Both the position numbers and the translations under genes were made by a program. A DNA stretch of 64,000 bases from Intestinimonas butyriciproducens (GTDB taxonomy: Bacteria > Bacillota > Clostridia > Oscillospirales > Oscillospiraceae). Under the pieces are notes generated by a model that saw only the letters and a list, made by a program, of their open reading frames with translations, searched no databases and had not been told where the DNA came from. Positions 15,340-24,489 of this stretch are shown piece after piece (the first letter of the stretch is position 1; each line of letters starts with the position of its first letter). The stretch is from contig NZ_CP011524.1 of assembly GCF_004154955.1 (NCBI RefSeq), positions 930,001 to 994,000 on the forward strand, given 5' to 3'.

Positions 15340-17316
15340 ATGAACACCCAATTCCTCCCTGTCTCCCAATCTGATATGAGGGCCCGCGGCTGGGAGGAGT
15401 ACGACTTTCTGCTCATCACCGGCGACGCCTACGTGGACCACCCCTCCTTCGGCCCTGCTATCATCGCCCGGGTGCTGGAGGCGGAGGGATACCGGGTGGC
15501 CGTCCTGGCCCAGCCGGACTGGAAGGGGCCCGCAGCCTTTGCCTCCCTGGGACGGCCCCGGCTGGGGGTGCTGATCTCCGCCGGGAACATCGACTCCATG
15601 GTGGCGCACTACACCGTGGCTAAAAAGCGCCGTCACGACGACGCCTATTCCCCTGGAAATAGGCCGGGACTGCGCCCGGACCGGGCCACCATCGTTTATG
15701 CCAACCGGGTCCGGGAGGTGTTCGGCGATATTCCAGTGGTCATCGGCGGTCTGGAGGCCAGCCTCCGCCGCTTCGCGCACTATGATTACTGGGAGGACAA
15801 GGTCCGGCGCTCCATCCTCTTTGACGCCCAGGCCGATCTGCTGGTGTACGGCATGGGGGAGACGGCCACCCGGGAGATCGCCGGGCGCCTGGCCTCCGGG
15901 ACTCCGATATCGGAGATCACCGACGTGCGGGGCACCTGCTTCGCCGCCAGGGACTCCGGCGCGTGCGCCTACCCCATGGTAGAGGTGCCCTCCTTTGAGA
16001 GCGTCTCCTCCGACAAGCGGGCTTATGCCCGGGCCAATATGACTGAGTACAACGAGCACGACCCCATCGTGGGAAAGGCCATTCTTCAGCGCCACGGACG
16101 GGAGCTGCTGGTCTGCAATCCCCCGGCGATGCCCCTCACCACCGAGGAGCTGGACCGGGTCTTTGAGCTGCCCTATGTCAGGGAGCCCCACCCCATGTAT
16201 GACCAGATGGGGGGCGTGCCCGCCATCGAGGAGGTCCGCTTCTCCGTCATCCACAACCGAGGCTGCTTCGGCGCCTGCAATTTCTGTTCCCTGGCCTTCC
16301 ACCAGGGGCGCATCATCTCCTCCCGCAGCCATGAGAGCGTGGTCCGGGAGGTTACGGAGCTGACCAGGCACCCCGGCTTCAAGGGATATATCCACGACGT
16401 GGGCGGGCCCACCGCCAACTTCCGCCGGCCTGCCTGTAAAAAGCAGCTCAAGGCGGGGCTCTGCAAGAACCGGGCATGCCTCTCCCCGGAGACATGCCCC
16501 AATGTGGACGCCGACCACACCGACTATCTGATGCTCCTGCGGAAGCTGCGCGGGATTCCGGGGGTGAAAAAGGTGTTCATCCGCTCCGGGATCCGCTTTG
16601 ACTACATGATGAAGGACCAGAGTGGGGAGTTTTTCGCAGAACTGGTGAAATATCACGTCTCGGGGCAGCTCAAGGTGGCTCCGGAACACTGTGTCAACGG
16701 CGTGCTGGACGAGATGGGCAAGCCCCATGTGGAGGTCTATGAGAAGTTCCGCCAGAAGTATGAGCGGCTCAATCAGAAGTACGGCAAGGAGCAGTATCTG
16801 GTCCCCTATCTGATGTCCTCCCACCCAGGCTGCACCCTGGACGACGCGGTGCGCCTGGCCGAATGGCTGAACAAGTCGGGCCGTCAGCCGGAGCAGGTCC
16901 AGGACTTTTATCCCACGCCGGGTACCCTTTCCACCTGCATGTATCACACCGGGCTGGACCCCAGAACCATGGCGGCGGTGTATGTTCCCACCGACGCCCA
17001 CGACAAGGCGATGCAGCGTGCCCTGATGCAGTGGAAGCGTCCGGAGAAGCGCCCTCTGGTGCTGGAGGCGCTTCACAGGACCCACCGGGAGGACCTCATC
17101 GGCTACGGCCGGGAGTGCCTTCTGCGGCCCAACCGCCCGGCGGCGGGCTCACGCCCCCAGAGCGGCGGAGCCAGACCCGCCGGAAAGCCCCAGGACCAGA
17201 AGCTCAAGCAGAAGGGCAAACGGGTGGAGCACAACGACGTCCAGCCCAAGCGGAAGGCGGGATGGGCCAAGCCGAAGGCCAGGAAAAACGCCAAGCCGGG
17301 CAAGGGAAGAAAGTAA
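15340..17316 (+). CDS. YgiQ family radical SAM protein
   Basis: A 658-residue protein. The N-terminal B12-binding-like domain is followed by the radical SAM core with CxxxCxxC at Cys309, Cys313 and Cys316 (RGCFGACNFC), and a basic Lys/Arg/Pro/Gly-rich tail of about 60 residues. YgiQ proteins (UPF0313) are widespread radical SAM enzymes of unknown reaction. The ATG at 15340 has aagagg 9 bases upstream; an earlier ATG at 15319 lacks a site. The gene stands between a small regulator and a YcxB-like gene, giving no functional hint. The length matches the family. Confidence 0.9.
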   Translation: MNTQFLPVSQSDMRARGWEEYDFLLITGDAYVDHPSFGPAIIARVLEAEGYRVAVLAQPDWKGPAAFASLGRPRLGVLISAGNIDSMVAHYTVAKKRRHDDAYSPGNRPGLRPDRATIVYANRVREVFGDIPVVIGGLEASLRRFAHYDYWEDKVRRSILFDAQADLLVYGMGETATREIAGRLASGTPISEITDVRGTCFAARDSGACAYPMVEVPSFESVSSDKRAYARANMTEYNEHDPIVGKAILQRHGRELLVCNPPAMPLTTEELDRVFELPYVREPHPMYDQMGGVPAIEEVRFSVIHNRGCFGACNFCSLAFHQGRIISSRSHESVVREVTELTRHPGFKGYIHDVGGPTANFRRPACKKQLKAGLCKNRACLSPETCPNVDADHTDYLMLLRKLRGIPGVKKVFIRSGIRFDYMMKDQSGEFFAELVKYHVSGQLKVAPEHCVNGVLDEMGKPHVEVYEKFRQKYERLNQKYGKEQYLVPYLMSSHPGCTLDDAVRLAEWLNKSGRQPEQVQDFYPTPGTLSTCMYHTGLDPRTMAAVYVPTDAHDKAMQRALMQWKRPEKRPLVLEALHRTHREDLIGYGRECLLRPNRPAAGSRPQSGGARPAGKPQDQKLKQKGKRVEHNDVQPKRKAGWAKPKARKNAKPGKGRK

Positions 17317-17389
17317 ATATTTTCCCGCAGAGACAACCTTTTCAGTCGGCGGGACGTCAAAACGGCAGGACGAAGAGACGAGGTGACCC

Positions 17390-18547
17390 ATGGAACTGCG
17401 CTATAATCTGACACGGGACGACTATCTCCGGGGGCTCAGCCTCCATGAGGGAAGGCTGAAAGGACCTCTTTCAGTGCTGCGCCTGGCGGCACGGCTGCTG
17501 TTTTTGCTGCCGGCGGGAGTGGGCGCGGGGGGACTCTTGATGCTGGGGGTGGTCCGCGTCTGGGGAGAGTGGGAGGAGGCGTTCACCTGGGTCTTGGGGC
17601 CGCTGCTGGCCATGCTGCTCCTGAGTGCGCTGGAGGTGTACCTGCTGTCGCCCCGGCGGCGTGCCGGAAGGCGGCTGCGGGTGAACCGCCCCGACGCGGC
17701 CTTTTTCGGGCCCCATGTGGTAACGCTGACGGCGGAAGGGGTGACGGTGCGGTACGGAGACAACCGCCTGGTGCTGCCGTGGGGGCAGCTCACAGAGATA
17801 TGGACGAAAAAGGGCTTCTGCCTCCTCTATACGAAAAGCGGACCGTGGGAGGTTTTGCCGCCCTGCGCCTTTGAACACGGGGCGCAGCGGGAGGCGTTTG
17901 CGGCGGCGCTGCATGGCGCTGTGTCCGGAGACGTGCCGTGGGAGGCGGAGGAACAGGATGTCGAGGCTGCGGACCGGCTCCCCCAGGCGGAGATCACCCT
18001 GGAGTATACCTGGGAAACGGCTGAACTGTGCCGCGTGCTGACGCAGGCCAACCTGCGCTATGTCCACACGCGGCTATTCTGGACGCCCGTCAGGATCGTG
18101 ATGTCGGTTTTGGGGCCCGTTGTACTGCTCACGGGCATTCTGACCGGGATCGGCGTGGGGACGTCCATTCCCCGGGAGGGAGCGGCGGAATGGCTCTATG
18201 CCCTGGGGATTGTCCTATTGGGGCTGGCCCTGTGTGTGCCGCTGCTGATGCTGCTCCCGCCCGTGCTCCGGTTCCTGGTGTCCCGTCAGGAGCGGAAGGG
18301 GGCCCTGCGAAGCATGCTGGACGGCCCCCAGCGGGAGCTGTGGTGGTCTGGCGGGATGGTAAGCCTCCATGGAGGCGAGCGGGAGACCGCCCGCTGGGAC
18401 CAGGTGGCGGCGGTCTGCTCCGAGGAGGAGGGGCTCTTCCTCTTCCGCAGGGACAACAAGCTCCATGTCTTTCCTGCCAAGGCATTTCCAGACCGGGCGG
18501 CGCAGGAGGCTGCGGCGGAATATGCCCGGAGCCATATGCAGAAATAG
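17390..18547 (+). CDS. Membrane protein with two tandem YcxB-like units
   Basis: A 385-residue protein built of two similar halves. Each half has an N-terminal YxLTxxxY- or EYTWETAE-like strand, a pair of transmembrane segments (about residues 42-82 and 237-288), and a C-terminal YcxB-like domain ending in a pattern of 'W..V..v....g.fLl......~fP..aF' (residues about 128-160 and 330-360). YcxB-like proteins are usually single units of about 170-190 residues with unknown role. The ATG at 17390 has a gaggtg site. Duplication is read from the repeated order of features, not from an alignment. Confidence 0.7.
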   Translation: MELRYNLTRDDYLRGLSLHEGRLKGPLSVLRLAARLLFLLPAGVGAGGLLMLGVVRVWGEWEEAFTWVLGPLLAMLLLSALEVYLLSPRRRAGRRLRVNRPDAAFFGPHVVTLTAEGVTVRYGDNRLVLPWGQLTEIWTKKGFCLLYTKSGPWEVLPPCAFEHGAQREAFAAALHGAVSGDVPWEAEEQDVEAADRLPQAEITLEYTWETAELCRVLTQANLRYVHTRLFWTPVRIVMSVLGPVVLLTGILTGIGVGTSIPREGAAEWLYALGIVLLGLALCVPLLMLLPPVLRFLVSRQERKGALRSMLDGPQRELWWSGGMVSLHGGERETARWDQVAAVCSEEEGLFLFRRDNKLHVFPAKAFPDRAAQEAAAEYARSHMQK

Positions 18548-18549
18548 GC

Positions 18550-18581
18550 GAAAAAGGCGCGGGTCCCCGCGCCTTTTTTTC
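18550..18581 (+). terminator. Terminator after the YcxB-like gene
   Basis: Nine-base GC stem (18555-18563 with 18566-18574) followed by seven T residues, right after the stop codon. Confidence 0.88.
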
Positions 18582-18631
18582 TGTAACCTTTTTCAGTGTC
18601 CGGCGCTTATTGAGATAGAGGGGGGAGAACG

Positions 18632-19129
18632 ATGCATGCCGACGCGCTGGAGGCGCTCTACCGAGATCACTATCGCGCCGCGCTCCTCTATGCCCTCTCC
18701 CTGTGCGGGGACCGAGCTCTGGCGGAAGACCTTGTGTCCGACGCATTCGAGGCAGCGCTGCTGACCCTTGACGACAGCCACCCCAGCGTCCGCTACTGGC
18801 TGCTCCGGGTGTGCAGGCACCTGTGGCTGGATGAGCTGCGCAGGAGAAAGCGCCGCCCCACCGTGCCGGCGGAGGGGCTAGACCTGCCGGTACCGGAGGC
18901 GGCTCTGGAGGGGCTGCTACGGGAGGAGCGGTATGCCGCCCTCTACCGGGCGCTGAGAAAACTGCCGGACCAGCCCAGGGAGCTTCTGACGCTCCACTAC
19001 TTCAGCGGACTCTCCCTGAGACGGGCGGGAGAGCTCACAGGGATGACGGAGGGAGCTGCCAAGACGGCGCTTTGCAGGGCGCGGCAGAGGCTGAGAACCA
19101 TTCTGGAGGAGGGCGGCTATGAAATTTGA
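18632..19129 (+). CDS. RNA polymerase sigma factor, ECF type
   Basis: A 165-residue ECF sigma factor. Region 2 is visible as LEALYRDHYRAALLYAL to SVRYWLLRVCRHLWLDELRR (about residues 5-72) and region 4 as LPDQPRELLTLHYFSGLSL with the helix-turn-helix RRAGELTGMTEGAAKTALCR (about 111-150). ATG 18632 has agggggg-type spacing. Its end overlaps the next gene by 11 bases; that gene encodes a membrane sigma regulator, the usual pairing of an ECF sigma with its anti-sigma partner. Confidence 0.88.
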   Translation: MHADALEALYRDHYRAALLYALSLCGDRALAEDLVSDAFEAALLTLDDSHPSVRYWLLRVCRHLWLDELRRRKRRPTVPAEGLDLPVPEAALEGLLREERYAALYRALRKLPDQPRELLTLHYFSGLSLRRAGELTGMTEGAAKTALCRARQRLRTILEEGGYEI

Positions 19130-20270
19130 AACGCTTTATGAACGCTATCGTTCCGGCACGGCCACGCCGGAGGAGGCGGAGCTGGTGGAGGAAGAGCTTG
19201 CAAAATACCGCCTGCTCACCGACTACGTGGCCGAACACGACGAACTGGACCTGCCCGGAGGGCCGGAGACGGGGGAGGAGAGGGGAGAGGTCCGCAGAGT
19301 TAGACAGGCGGTGCGGAGGGTCCGGGCGGGAACGGTCCTGGTGGCCTTCGTCCTCGTGCTTCTGGCCCTCCTGGCCTGGCGGTTTGCCGCCGTCCCCCTG
19401 CTCAACCGATATGTGCTCTACGATCCGACGGCAGACGGCGACAACTATCTGGATTCGTTGGAGCTGGAAGTGGCCGTGCTGGAGAGCCTCCATTTCCCGG
19501 AGTGGTCCAGCCAGACGGTGTATGCCCAGGAGACCGGCCTGGGCTCCTACGACCTCACCCTCTATGAGAGCGACCTGGCGGCGGGGGAGTGGACTGCGAC
19601 CAAGGGAACCATGGATCTGGCGGACATTCGTTTTGAGGAGGACTTTTATCGCCGGTGGGTGGCCATCAACCAATTCACCCGGGGGACCTATCCCTATTAT
19701 GCCACGGAGCAGGTACCAGGACACAGCCCGGAGGAGACGGCGGCGGCTCTGGCCGAACTGCCGGACTATCTGGATGCGACACTGTCTCTCTCCTTTGCGC
19801 GGGACCTCTCCATGGAGGAATTCGCCGGGCTGGCCGGACGGTATCCGGACCTGCGGTTCCAGTGGGTGGGAGTGCGCATCAACGATGGGGAGCGCAGGCA
19901 GCTCCTTCCCCTGGCGGGCTTTGACGCGGCGGGGCTGAGCATGCTGGGCGCGGAGGAGGACGAGGAGCGATATCCCTTCCTGTGGCTGCCCCTCCACAGG
20001 GAGGACAGCGACCTGGGAAAGGTCTATACCGGGCACTTCCTGGCCCTGCTCGGGTACCAGGCGGAGCGGGCGGTCCTGGCGGAAAAGATCGGCGGGCCGG
20101 CGGGGAGCTACTACCGGGACGCCTTGCGCTATGTGGAGGAGAACGGCGCATACACTTACGGCGTCTACGTCTCAGGCCGGCCGGAAACGCTGGCCGCCCT
20201 GTGCGGCGAGGCGGAAGCCGAGTGGGTCGGGATCGAATCCCTCCGGCTTTCAGCGCGCTTTGAGAGTTGA
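19119..20270 (+). CDS. Membrane-anchored sigma factor regulator (anti-sigma type)
   Basis: A 383-residue protein: an N-terminal cytoplasmic segment (LYERYRSGTATPEEAELVEEELAKY), one transmembrane helix at about residues 69-88, and a large extracytoplasmic domain. The layout and the N-terminal sequence match Firmicute sigma-regulator proteins (Sigma_reg_N/Sigma_reg_C). Translational overlap with the ECF sigma gene supports an anti-sigma role: the inner segment would hold the sigma factor and the outer domain would sense the signal. The signal is unknown. Confidence 0.8.
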   Translation: MKFETLYERYRSGTATPEEAELVEEELAKYRLLTDYVAEHDELDLPGGPETGEERGEVRRVRQAVRRVRAGTVLVAFVLVLLALLAWRFAAVPLLNRYVLYDPTADGDNYLDSLELEVAVLESLHFPEWSSQTVYAQETGLGSYDLTLYESDLAAGEWTATKGTMDLADIRFEEDFYRRWVAINQFTRGTYPYYATEQVPGHSPEETAAALAELPDYLDATLSLSFARDLSMEEFAGLAGRYPDLRFQWVGVRINDGERRQLLPLAGFDAAGLSMLGAEEDEERYPFLWLPLHREDSDLGKVYTGHFLALLGYQAERAVLAEKIGGPAGSYYRDALRYVEENGAYTYGVYVSGRPETLAALCGEAEAEWVGIESLRLSARFES

Positions 20271-20287
20271 ATGTGGTGAAACCAGCG

Positions 20288-20321
20288 GGGCGGGGACATT
20301 AAGTCTCCGCCCTTCCCTTTT
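20288..20321 (+). terminator. Terminator after the sigma-regulator gene
   Basis: Ten-base GC stem (20288-20297 with 20303-20312, one mismatch), AT loop, then a pyrimidine tract ttcccttt. Confidence 0.7.
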
Positions 20322-20420
20322 GCAGAGGCGCTGGAGGAGGAAAAAACCTTCCGAAAAAGTGGTGGGAGGAGAGGCGCATCCGCCGTGCGCCGCCGACTTC
20401 GGGTGGGATGGATAAATTTC

Positions 20421-20449
20421 TTGTTTTTTTGGGATGGGTATACTATAAT
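20421..20449 (+). promoter_or_regulatory. Promoter of the nucleoside-type ABC transporter operon
   Basis: TTGTTT (20421-20426), 17-base spacer, perfect TATAAT (20444-20449). Transcription would start near 20456, which rules out the in-frame ATG at 20455 as the translation start. Confidence 0.78.
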
Positions 20450-20487
20450 TATTTATGTATTTTAACGGAGGAAGCGGGCTGATCATT

Positions 20488-22029
20488 ATGCAATCTGAGA
20501 ACGTCATCGAGATGCTCCACATCACGAAGGAGTTCCCCGGGATCATTGCCAACGACGACATCACCCTGCAGCTGCGCCGGGGAGAAATCCATGCCCTTTT
20601 GGGGGAGAACGGCGCGGGCAAGTCCACCCTGATGAGCGTCCTTTTCGGCCTATATCAGCCTGAGGCGGGGACCATTAAGAAAAACGGCGAGGTTGTGAAG
20701 ATCAACGATCCCAACGACGCCACCGCCTTGGGCATCGGCATGGTACACCAGCATTTCAAACTCATCGAGGTATTCACCGTACTGGATAACATCATCCTGG
20801 GCGCGGAGACCACCAGAATGGGGTTTTTGCAGAAAAAGGCGGCCCGCGCAAAGGTGGAGGCCCTGTCGGAGCGGTACGGCCTGAAGGTGGACCTGGACGC
20901 CAAGGTGGAGGACATCACGGTGGGGATGCAGCAGCGGGTGGAGATTTTGAAGATGCTTTATCGGGACAACGAGATCCTCATCTTCGACGAGCCCACGGCG
21001 GTGCTCACGCCCCAGGAGATCGACGAGTTGATGGCCACCATGCGGGAGTTTGCCAAGGAGGGGAAATCCATTCTCTTCATCTCCCATAAGCTCAACGAGA
21101 TCATGGCCGTGGCAGATCGTGTCACCGTGCTGCGCAAGGGAAAGTACATCGGGACCGTGGAGACCAAGGATACGGACAAGCAGTCCCTGTCCAATATGAT
21201 GGTGGGACGCCCTGTCCAGCTGGAGGTCGTAAAGGAGACGGCCAGGCCGGGGGACGCGGTGCTGCGGGTGGAGAATCTCGTGGTCCCGTCCAAGGGGCAC
21301 AAGCGCAACGCGGTCAACAACGTCAGCTTTGAGGTCCATGCGGGGGAGATCCTCTGCATTGCAGGGATCGACGGCAATGGTCAGACGGAACTGGTCTATG
21401 GGCTGACTGGTCTGGAAAAGAGCGGCGGAGGAAGTGTGACTCTGTGTGGACACGATATTTCCCATGCCTCCATCCGTCAGCGGGGGACCCAGATGAGCCA
21501 TATTCCGGAGGACCGGCACAAGCACGGCCTGGTGCTCGACTTTACGCTGGAGCAGAATATGGTGCTGCAGCGGTTCCAGGAACCGCAGTTCCAGCATATG
21601 GGATTTATCGACCGGGGCGCCGTGCGCAGTTACGCGGAGCATCTGATCGAACAGTATGACGTGCGCTCCGGACAGGGGCCGGTCACCATCGCCCGCAGCA
21701 TGTCCGGCGGCAACCAGCAAAAGGCCATCATCGCCCGGGAGATCGACCGGGAAAAGCCCCTGATCGTGGCGGTGCAGCCGACCCGAGGCCTGGATGTGGG
21801 CGCCATCGAGTACATCCACAGCCAACTGGTGGCCGAGCGGGACAAGGGGAGAGCGGTGCTGCTGGTCTCCCTGGAGCTGGACGAGGTCATGAGCCTGTCC
21901 GACCGCATCCTCGTGATGTATGAGGGTGAGATCGTGGGCGAGCTGGACCCCAAGGCCACCAACGTACAGGAGCTGGGCCTCTATATGGCCGGCGCCAAGA
22001 GAACGACGAAAGCGGGTGAGCAGGTGTGA
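20488..22029 (+). CDS. BMP-family (nucleoside-type) ABC transporter, tandem ATPase subunit
   Basis: A protein of about 513 residues with two fused ATPase domains. The first has Walker [10 protein letters not shown] and Walker B ILIFDEPTAV; the second has a degenerate Walker A (GIDGNGQTE), an SGGNQQK signature and PTRGLDVG, as in RbsA/YufO-like subunits. It powers uptake by the two permeases downstream. The start is uncertain: ggagg (about 20467-20471) is 16 bases before ATG 20488 but better spaced for a CTG at 20479. Its stop overlaps the next GTG (GTGA). Nucleoside specificity is inferred from the family and permease pair. Confidence 0.88.
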   Translation: MQSENVIEMLHITKEFPGIIANDDITLQLRRGEIHALLGENGAGKSTLMSVLFGLYQPEAGTIKKNGEVVKINDPNDATALGIGMVHQHFKLIEVFTVLDNIILGAETTRMGFLQKKAARAKVEALSERYGLKVDLDAKVEDITVGMQQRVEILKMLYRDNEILIFDEPTAVLTPQEIDELMATMREFAKEGKSILFISHKLNEIMAVADRVTVLRKGKYIGTVETKDTDKQSLSNMMVGRPVQLEVVKETARPGDAVLRVENLVVPSKGHKRNAVNNVSFEVHAGEILCIAGIDGNGQTELVYGLTGLEKSGGGSVTLCGHDISHASIRQRGTQMSHIPEDRHKHGLVLDFTLEQNMVLQRFQEPQFQHMGFIDRGAVRSYAEHLIEQYDVRSGQGPVTIARSMSGGNQQKAIIAREIDREKPLIVAVQPTRGLDVGAIEYIHSQLVAERDKGRAVLLVSLELDEVMSLSDRILVMYEGEIVGELDPKATNVQELGLYMAGAKRTTKAGEQV

Positions 22030-23273
22030 AGCAGAAGCTTTCCAGTTTATACGGCAGGGATGGGACCAAGGCGGTCCTGGCATCCCTGATCTCCATCCTG
22101 ATCGGCCTGGCGGTGGGCAGCGTCATCATCCTGATTGTGGGCCTCGCCAATCCCGCCCTGGGGCTGTCCAGCGCCTGGGATGGGATCCGCCTGGTCTTCG
22201 GTGGTCTGGTCAGTACCGGGCGCGACGCGGCGGGCAGCCTGACCTTCGGCTTCAACCCCACAAACATGGGCAACATGCTCTTCCGGGCCACGCCGCTGAT
22301 CCTGACCGGACTGTCCGTGGCGGTGGCGTTTAAAACCGGACTCTTCAACATCGGCGCCCCGGGACAGTACCTGATGGGCACTGCGGCCACCCTGATGATT
22401 GCCCTGGGTATCCCCTCCGAGACGGTGCCCGCCTGGCTGATCTGGGCGCTGGCCTTTGTGGGCGGGATTCTGGCGGGCGCCCTCTGGGGCTGCCTGCCGG
22501 GCCTGGTAAAGGCGTTCCTGAACATCAACGAGGTGCTGGCCTGTATCATGACCAACTGGATCGCGGCAAACCTGGTCACCTGGATGTTTGACGGTAGCCA
22601 GTTCCGCAACGTGGTGGAGAACACCAAGAGCGGCTACATCTATAAGACGAGCTTCAACGGCGTGGAGACCGCCAAGCTGGGGCTCAACAAGCTCTTCCCC
22701 AATTCTCAGGTCAACGGCGGGATCGTGATTGCCGTGGTGATCGCCGTGCTCGTCTATATCCTGATGTCCAAGACCACCCTGGGCTACCAGCTCAAGGCCT
22801 GCGGCAGCAACCGCCATGCCGCCCGCTATGCCGGCATCAACGACAAGCGCAACATCGTGCTCTCTATGGCCATTGCCGGCGGACTCTCCGGTGCGGCGGC
22901 GGCCCTCTACTACCTCTCCGGCAATACCGAGTTTTTCTGGTCTACCTACCAGTCCCTGCCCGCCATTGGGTTCAACGGTATTCCGGTGGCCCTGCTGGCG
23001 GCAAACAACCCCATCGCGGTGATCTTTACCGGCTGCTTTATGTCCATGCTGGATATCGTGGGTCTGCAGCTTACCAACCTGACCGCTTACAACGAGTATA
23101 TCACGGATGTGATCATCGCCACGATCGTATATCTGAGCGCATTCTCACTGCTGATCCGGATGCTGCTCGACGGACGGAAAAAGCGCAAAAAGGCGATCGC
23201 GGCACAGGCCGGAGGGACGGATACGGGCGCCGGACCGTCCTCCGGGGCGCAGGAAGGAGGCGAGCAGGCATGA
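22026..23273 (+). CDS. BMP-family ABC transporter permease, first subunit
   Basis: A 415-residue inner-membrane protein with about eight to ten hydrophobic helices. The family-typical GLSVAVAFKTGLFNIGAPGQ is at about residues 97-116, and GYQLKACGSNRHAARYAGIN at about 255-274 is the coupling-helix region for the ATPase. It is the longer of the two permease types in YufP/YufQ-like nucleoside importers. GTG 22026 overlaps the ATPase stop. The C-terminal 30 residues are Gly/Ala-rich and probably cytoplasmic. Confidence 0.9.
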   Translation: MKQKLSSLYGRDGTKAVLASLISILIGLAVGSVIILIVGLANPALGLSSAWDGIRLVFGGLVSTGRDAAGSLTFGFNPTNMGNMLFRATPLILTGLSVAVAFKTGLFNIGAPGQYLMGTAATLMIALGIPSETVPAWLIWALAFVGGILAGALWGCLPGLVKAFLNINEVLACIMTNWIAANLVTWMFDGSQFRNVVENTKSGYIYKTSFNGVETAKLGLNKLFPNSQVNGGIVIAVVIAVLVYILMSKTTLGYQLKACGSNRHAARYAGINDKRNIVLSMAIAGGLSGAAAALYYLSGNTEFFWSTYQSLPAIGFNGIPVALLAANNPIAVIFTGCFMSMLDIVGLQLTNLTAYNEYITDVIIATIVYLSAFSLLIRMLLDGRKKRKKAIAAQAGGTDTGAGPSSGAQEGGEQA

Positions 23274-24301
23274 CGTTTCTGATTCAGCAGACCTTGATTT
23301 ACGCGGTCCCTTTGATGATCGTGGCCCTGGCCGGCGTCTTTGCCGAGCGCAGCGGTATCATCAACCTGGCTCTTGAGGGCATTATGATCTTCGGTGCCTT
23401 CACGGGGGTGCTCTTTGTCAACCTGACGCAGAAGGCCGGTATCTTCGCGGCGGCGAAAGCGGCGGACAACTGGGTGGCGCTTCAGGGCTTTGAGTTGCTG
23501 GCCATGTTGGTGGCGGCGGTGCTGGGGGCGGTGTTCTCCCTGCTGCTCTCTTTCGCCTCCGTGAATCTGCGGGCCGATCAGACCATCGGCGGCACGGCCC
23601 TGAACCTTATGGCCCCCGCCCTGGTGCTCTTTCTCATCCGTATCCTGGCCAACCAGAATACGCTTCAGATGGCGGAAGGCGACGCCGCCAGTTGGTTCAT
23701 GATCAAAAAGACCACGCTGGGCTTTGACCGCACAGCAGATCTGGGCTTTTTCGGCAACACCTTTCTCCATAAGGTCTATCTGGCTACCTATGTCTGTATC
23801 CTTCTGTTTGTGGTGCTGTCCATCATTCTCTATAAGACCAGATTCGGTCTGCGTCTGCGCTCCTGTGGCGAAAATCCCCAGGCGGCCGACTCGCTGGGGA
23901 TCAACGTCTATAAGATGCGCTACGCCGGGACCACCATCTCCGGCGCGCTGGCGGGCATGGGAGGCTTCGTTTACGCTCTGACCACCGCCAACTGTGCCGC
24001 TACCGGCGATGTGGCGGGGTTCGGCTTTCTGGCTCTGGCGGTCATGATCTTCGGCAATTGGAAGCCGCTGAACATTGCCGGCGCCGCGCTGCTTTTCGGC
24101 CTTTTCAAGTGCGTGGCGGCCTCCTACGCCAGCATCGATATCAATGGAGATGGGGTGTACCTGCTGGCGCAGATCGGCGTGAGCCCCCATTTCTACCGGA
24201 TGCTGCCCTATCTGATCACGCTGATCGTGCTGGCCTTCACCTCCAAAAAGTCCAGGGCGCCGAAGGCAGAGGGCATCCCCTACGACAAGGGCCAGCGGTA
24301 A
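23270..24301 (+). CDS. BMP-family ABC transporter permease, second subunit
   Basis: A 343-residue membrane protein with the signature AERSGIINLALEGIMIFGAF near residues 24-43 and FGLRLRSCGENPQAADSLGI (about 194-213) as the ATPase contact loop. It pairs with the preceding permease. The ATG overlaps the upstream stop (ATGA). No gene for the BMP-type binding lipoprotein is found on either side in the window, so the binding protein must be encoded elsewhere. Confidence 0.9.
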   Translation: MTFLIQQTLIYAVPLMIVALAGVFAERSGIINLALEGIMIFGAFTGVLFVNLTQKAGIFAAAKAADNWVALQGFELLAMLVAAVLGAVFSLLLSFASVNLRADQTIGGTALNLMAPALVLFLIRILANQNTLQMAEGDAASWFMIKKTTLGFDRTADLGFFGNTFLHKVYLATYVCILLFVVLSIILYKTRFGLRLRSCGENPQAADSLGINVYKMRYAGTTISGALAGMGGFVYALTTANCAATGDVAGFGFLALAVMIFGNWKPLNIAGAALLFGLFKCVAASYASIDINGDGVYLLAQIGVSPHFYRMLPYLITLIVLAFTSKKSRAPKAEGIPYDKGQR

Positions 24302-24336
24302 GACACGGGCCGCCGGACGGAACGATTCTGCCGCAC

Positions 24337-24370
24337 AGAAAGGCAGGGGCCGCAAGACCCCTGCCTTTCT
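24337..24370 (+). terminator. Hairpin after the transporter operon, probable terminator
   Basis: Thirteen-base perfect stem (24337-24349 with 24358-24370) with an 8-base loop, 35 bases past the last permease stop. The T tract is weak (ctttctgctcc). Confidence 0.65.
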
Positions 24371-24426
24371 GCTCCTGGGGCGGATGTGCGACAGATGCGG
24401 GCCGTCCTGCGTCGGAAAAATTGTAC

Positions 24427-24455
24427 TTGGCTTTTCGGGCGATTTCATTTATAAT
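24427..24455 (+). promoter_or_regulatory. Promoter of nagB
   Basis: TTGGCT (24427-24432), 17-base spacer, perfect TATAAT (24450-24455), 34 bases before the nagB start. Confidence 0.78.
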
Positions 24456-24489
24456 GACTACAGAATGTAGGCAAGGGAGTCTGTCATTT

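Noticed and set aside
15139-17085. A 648-codon minus-strand open frame
   Set aside because: Antisense to the YgiQ radical SAM gene, which has an intact CxxxCxxC motif; the antisense product is compositionally biased.
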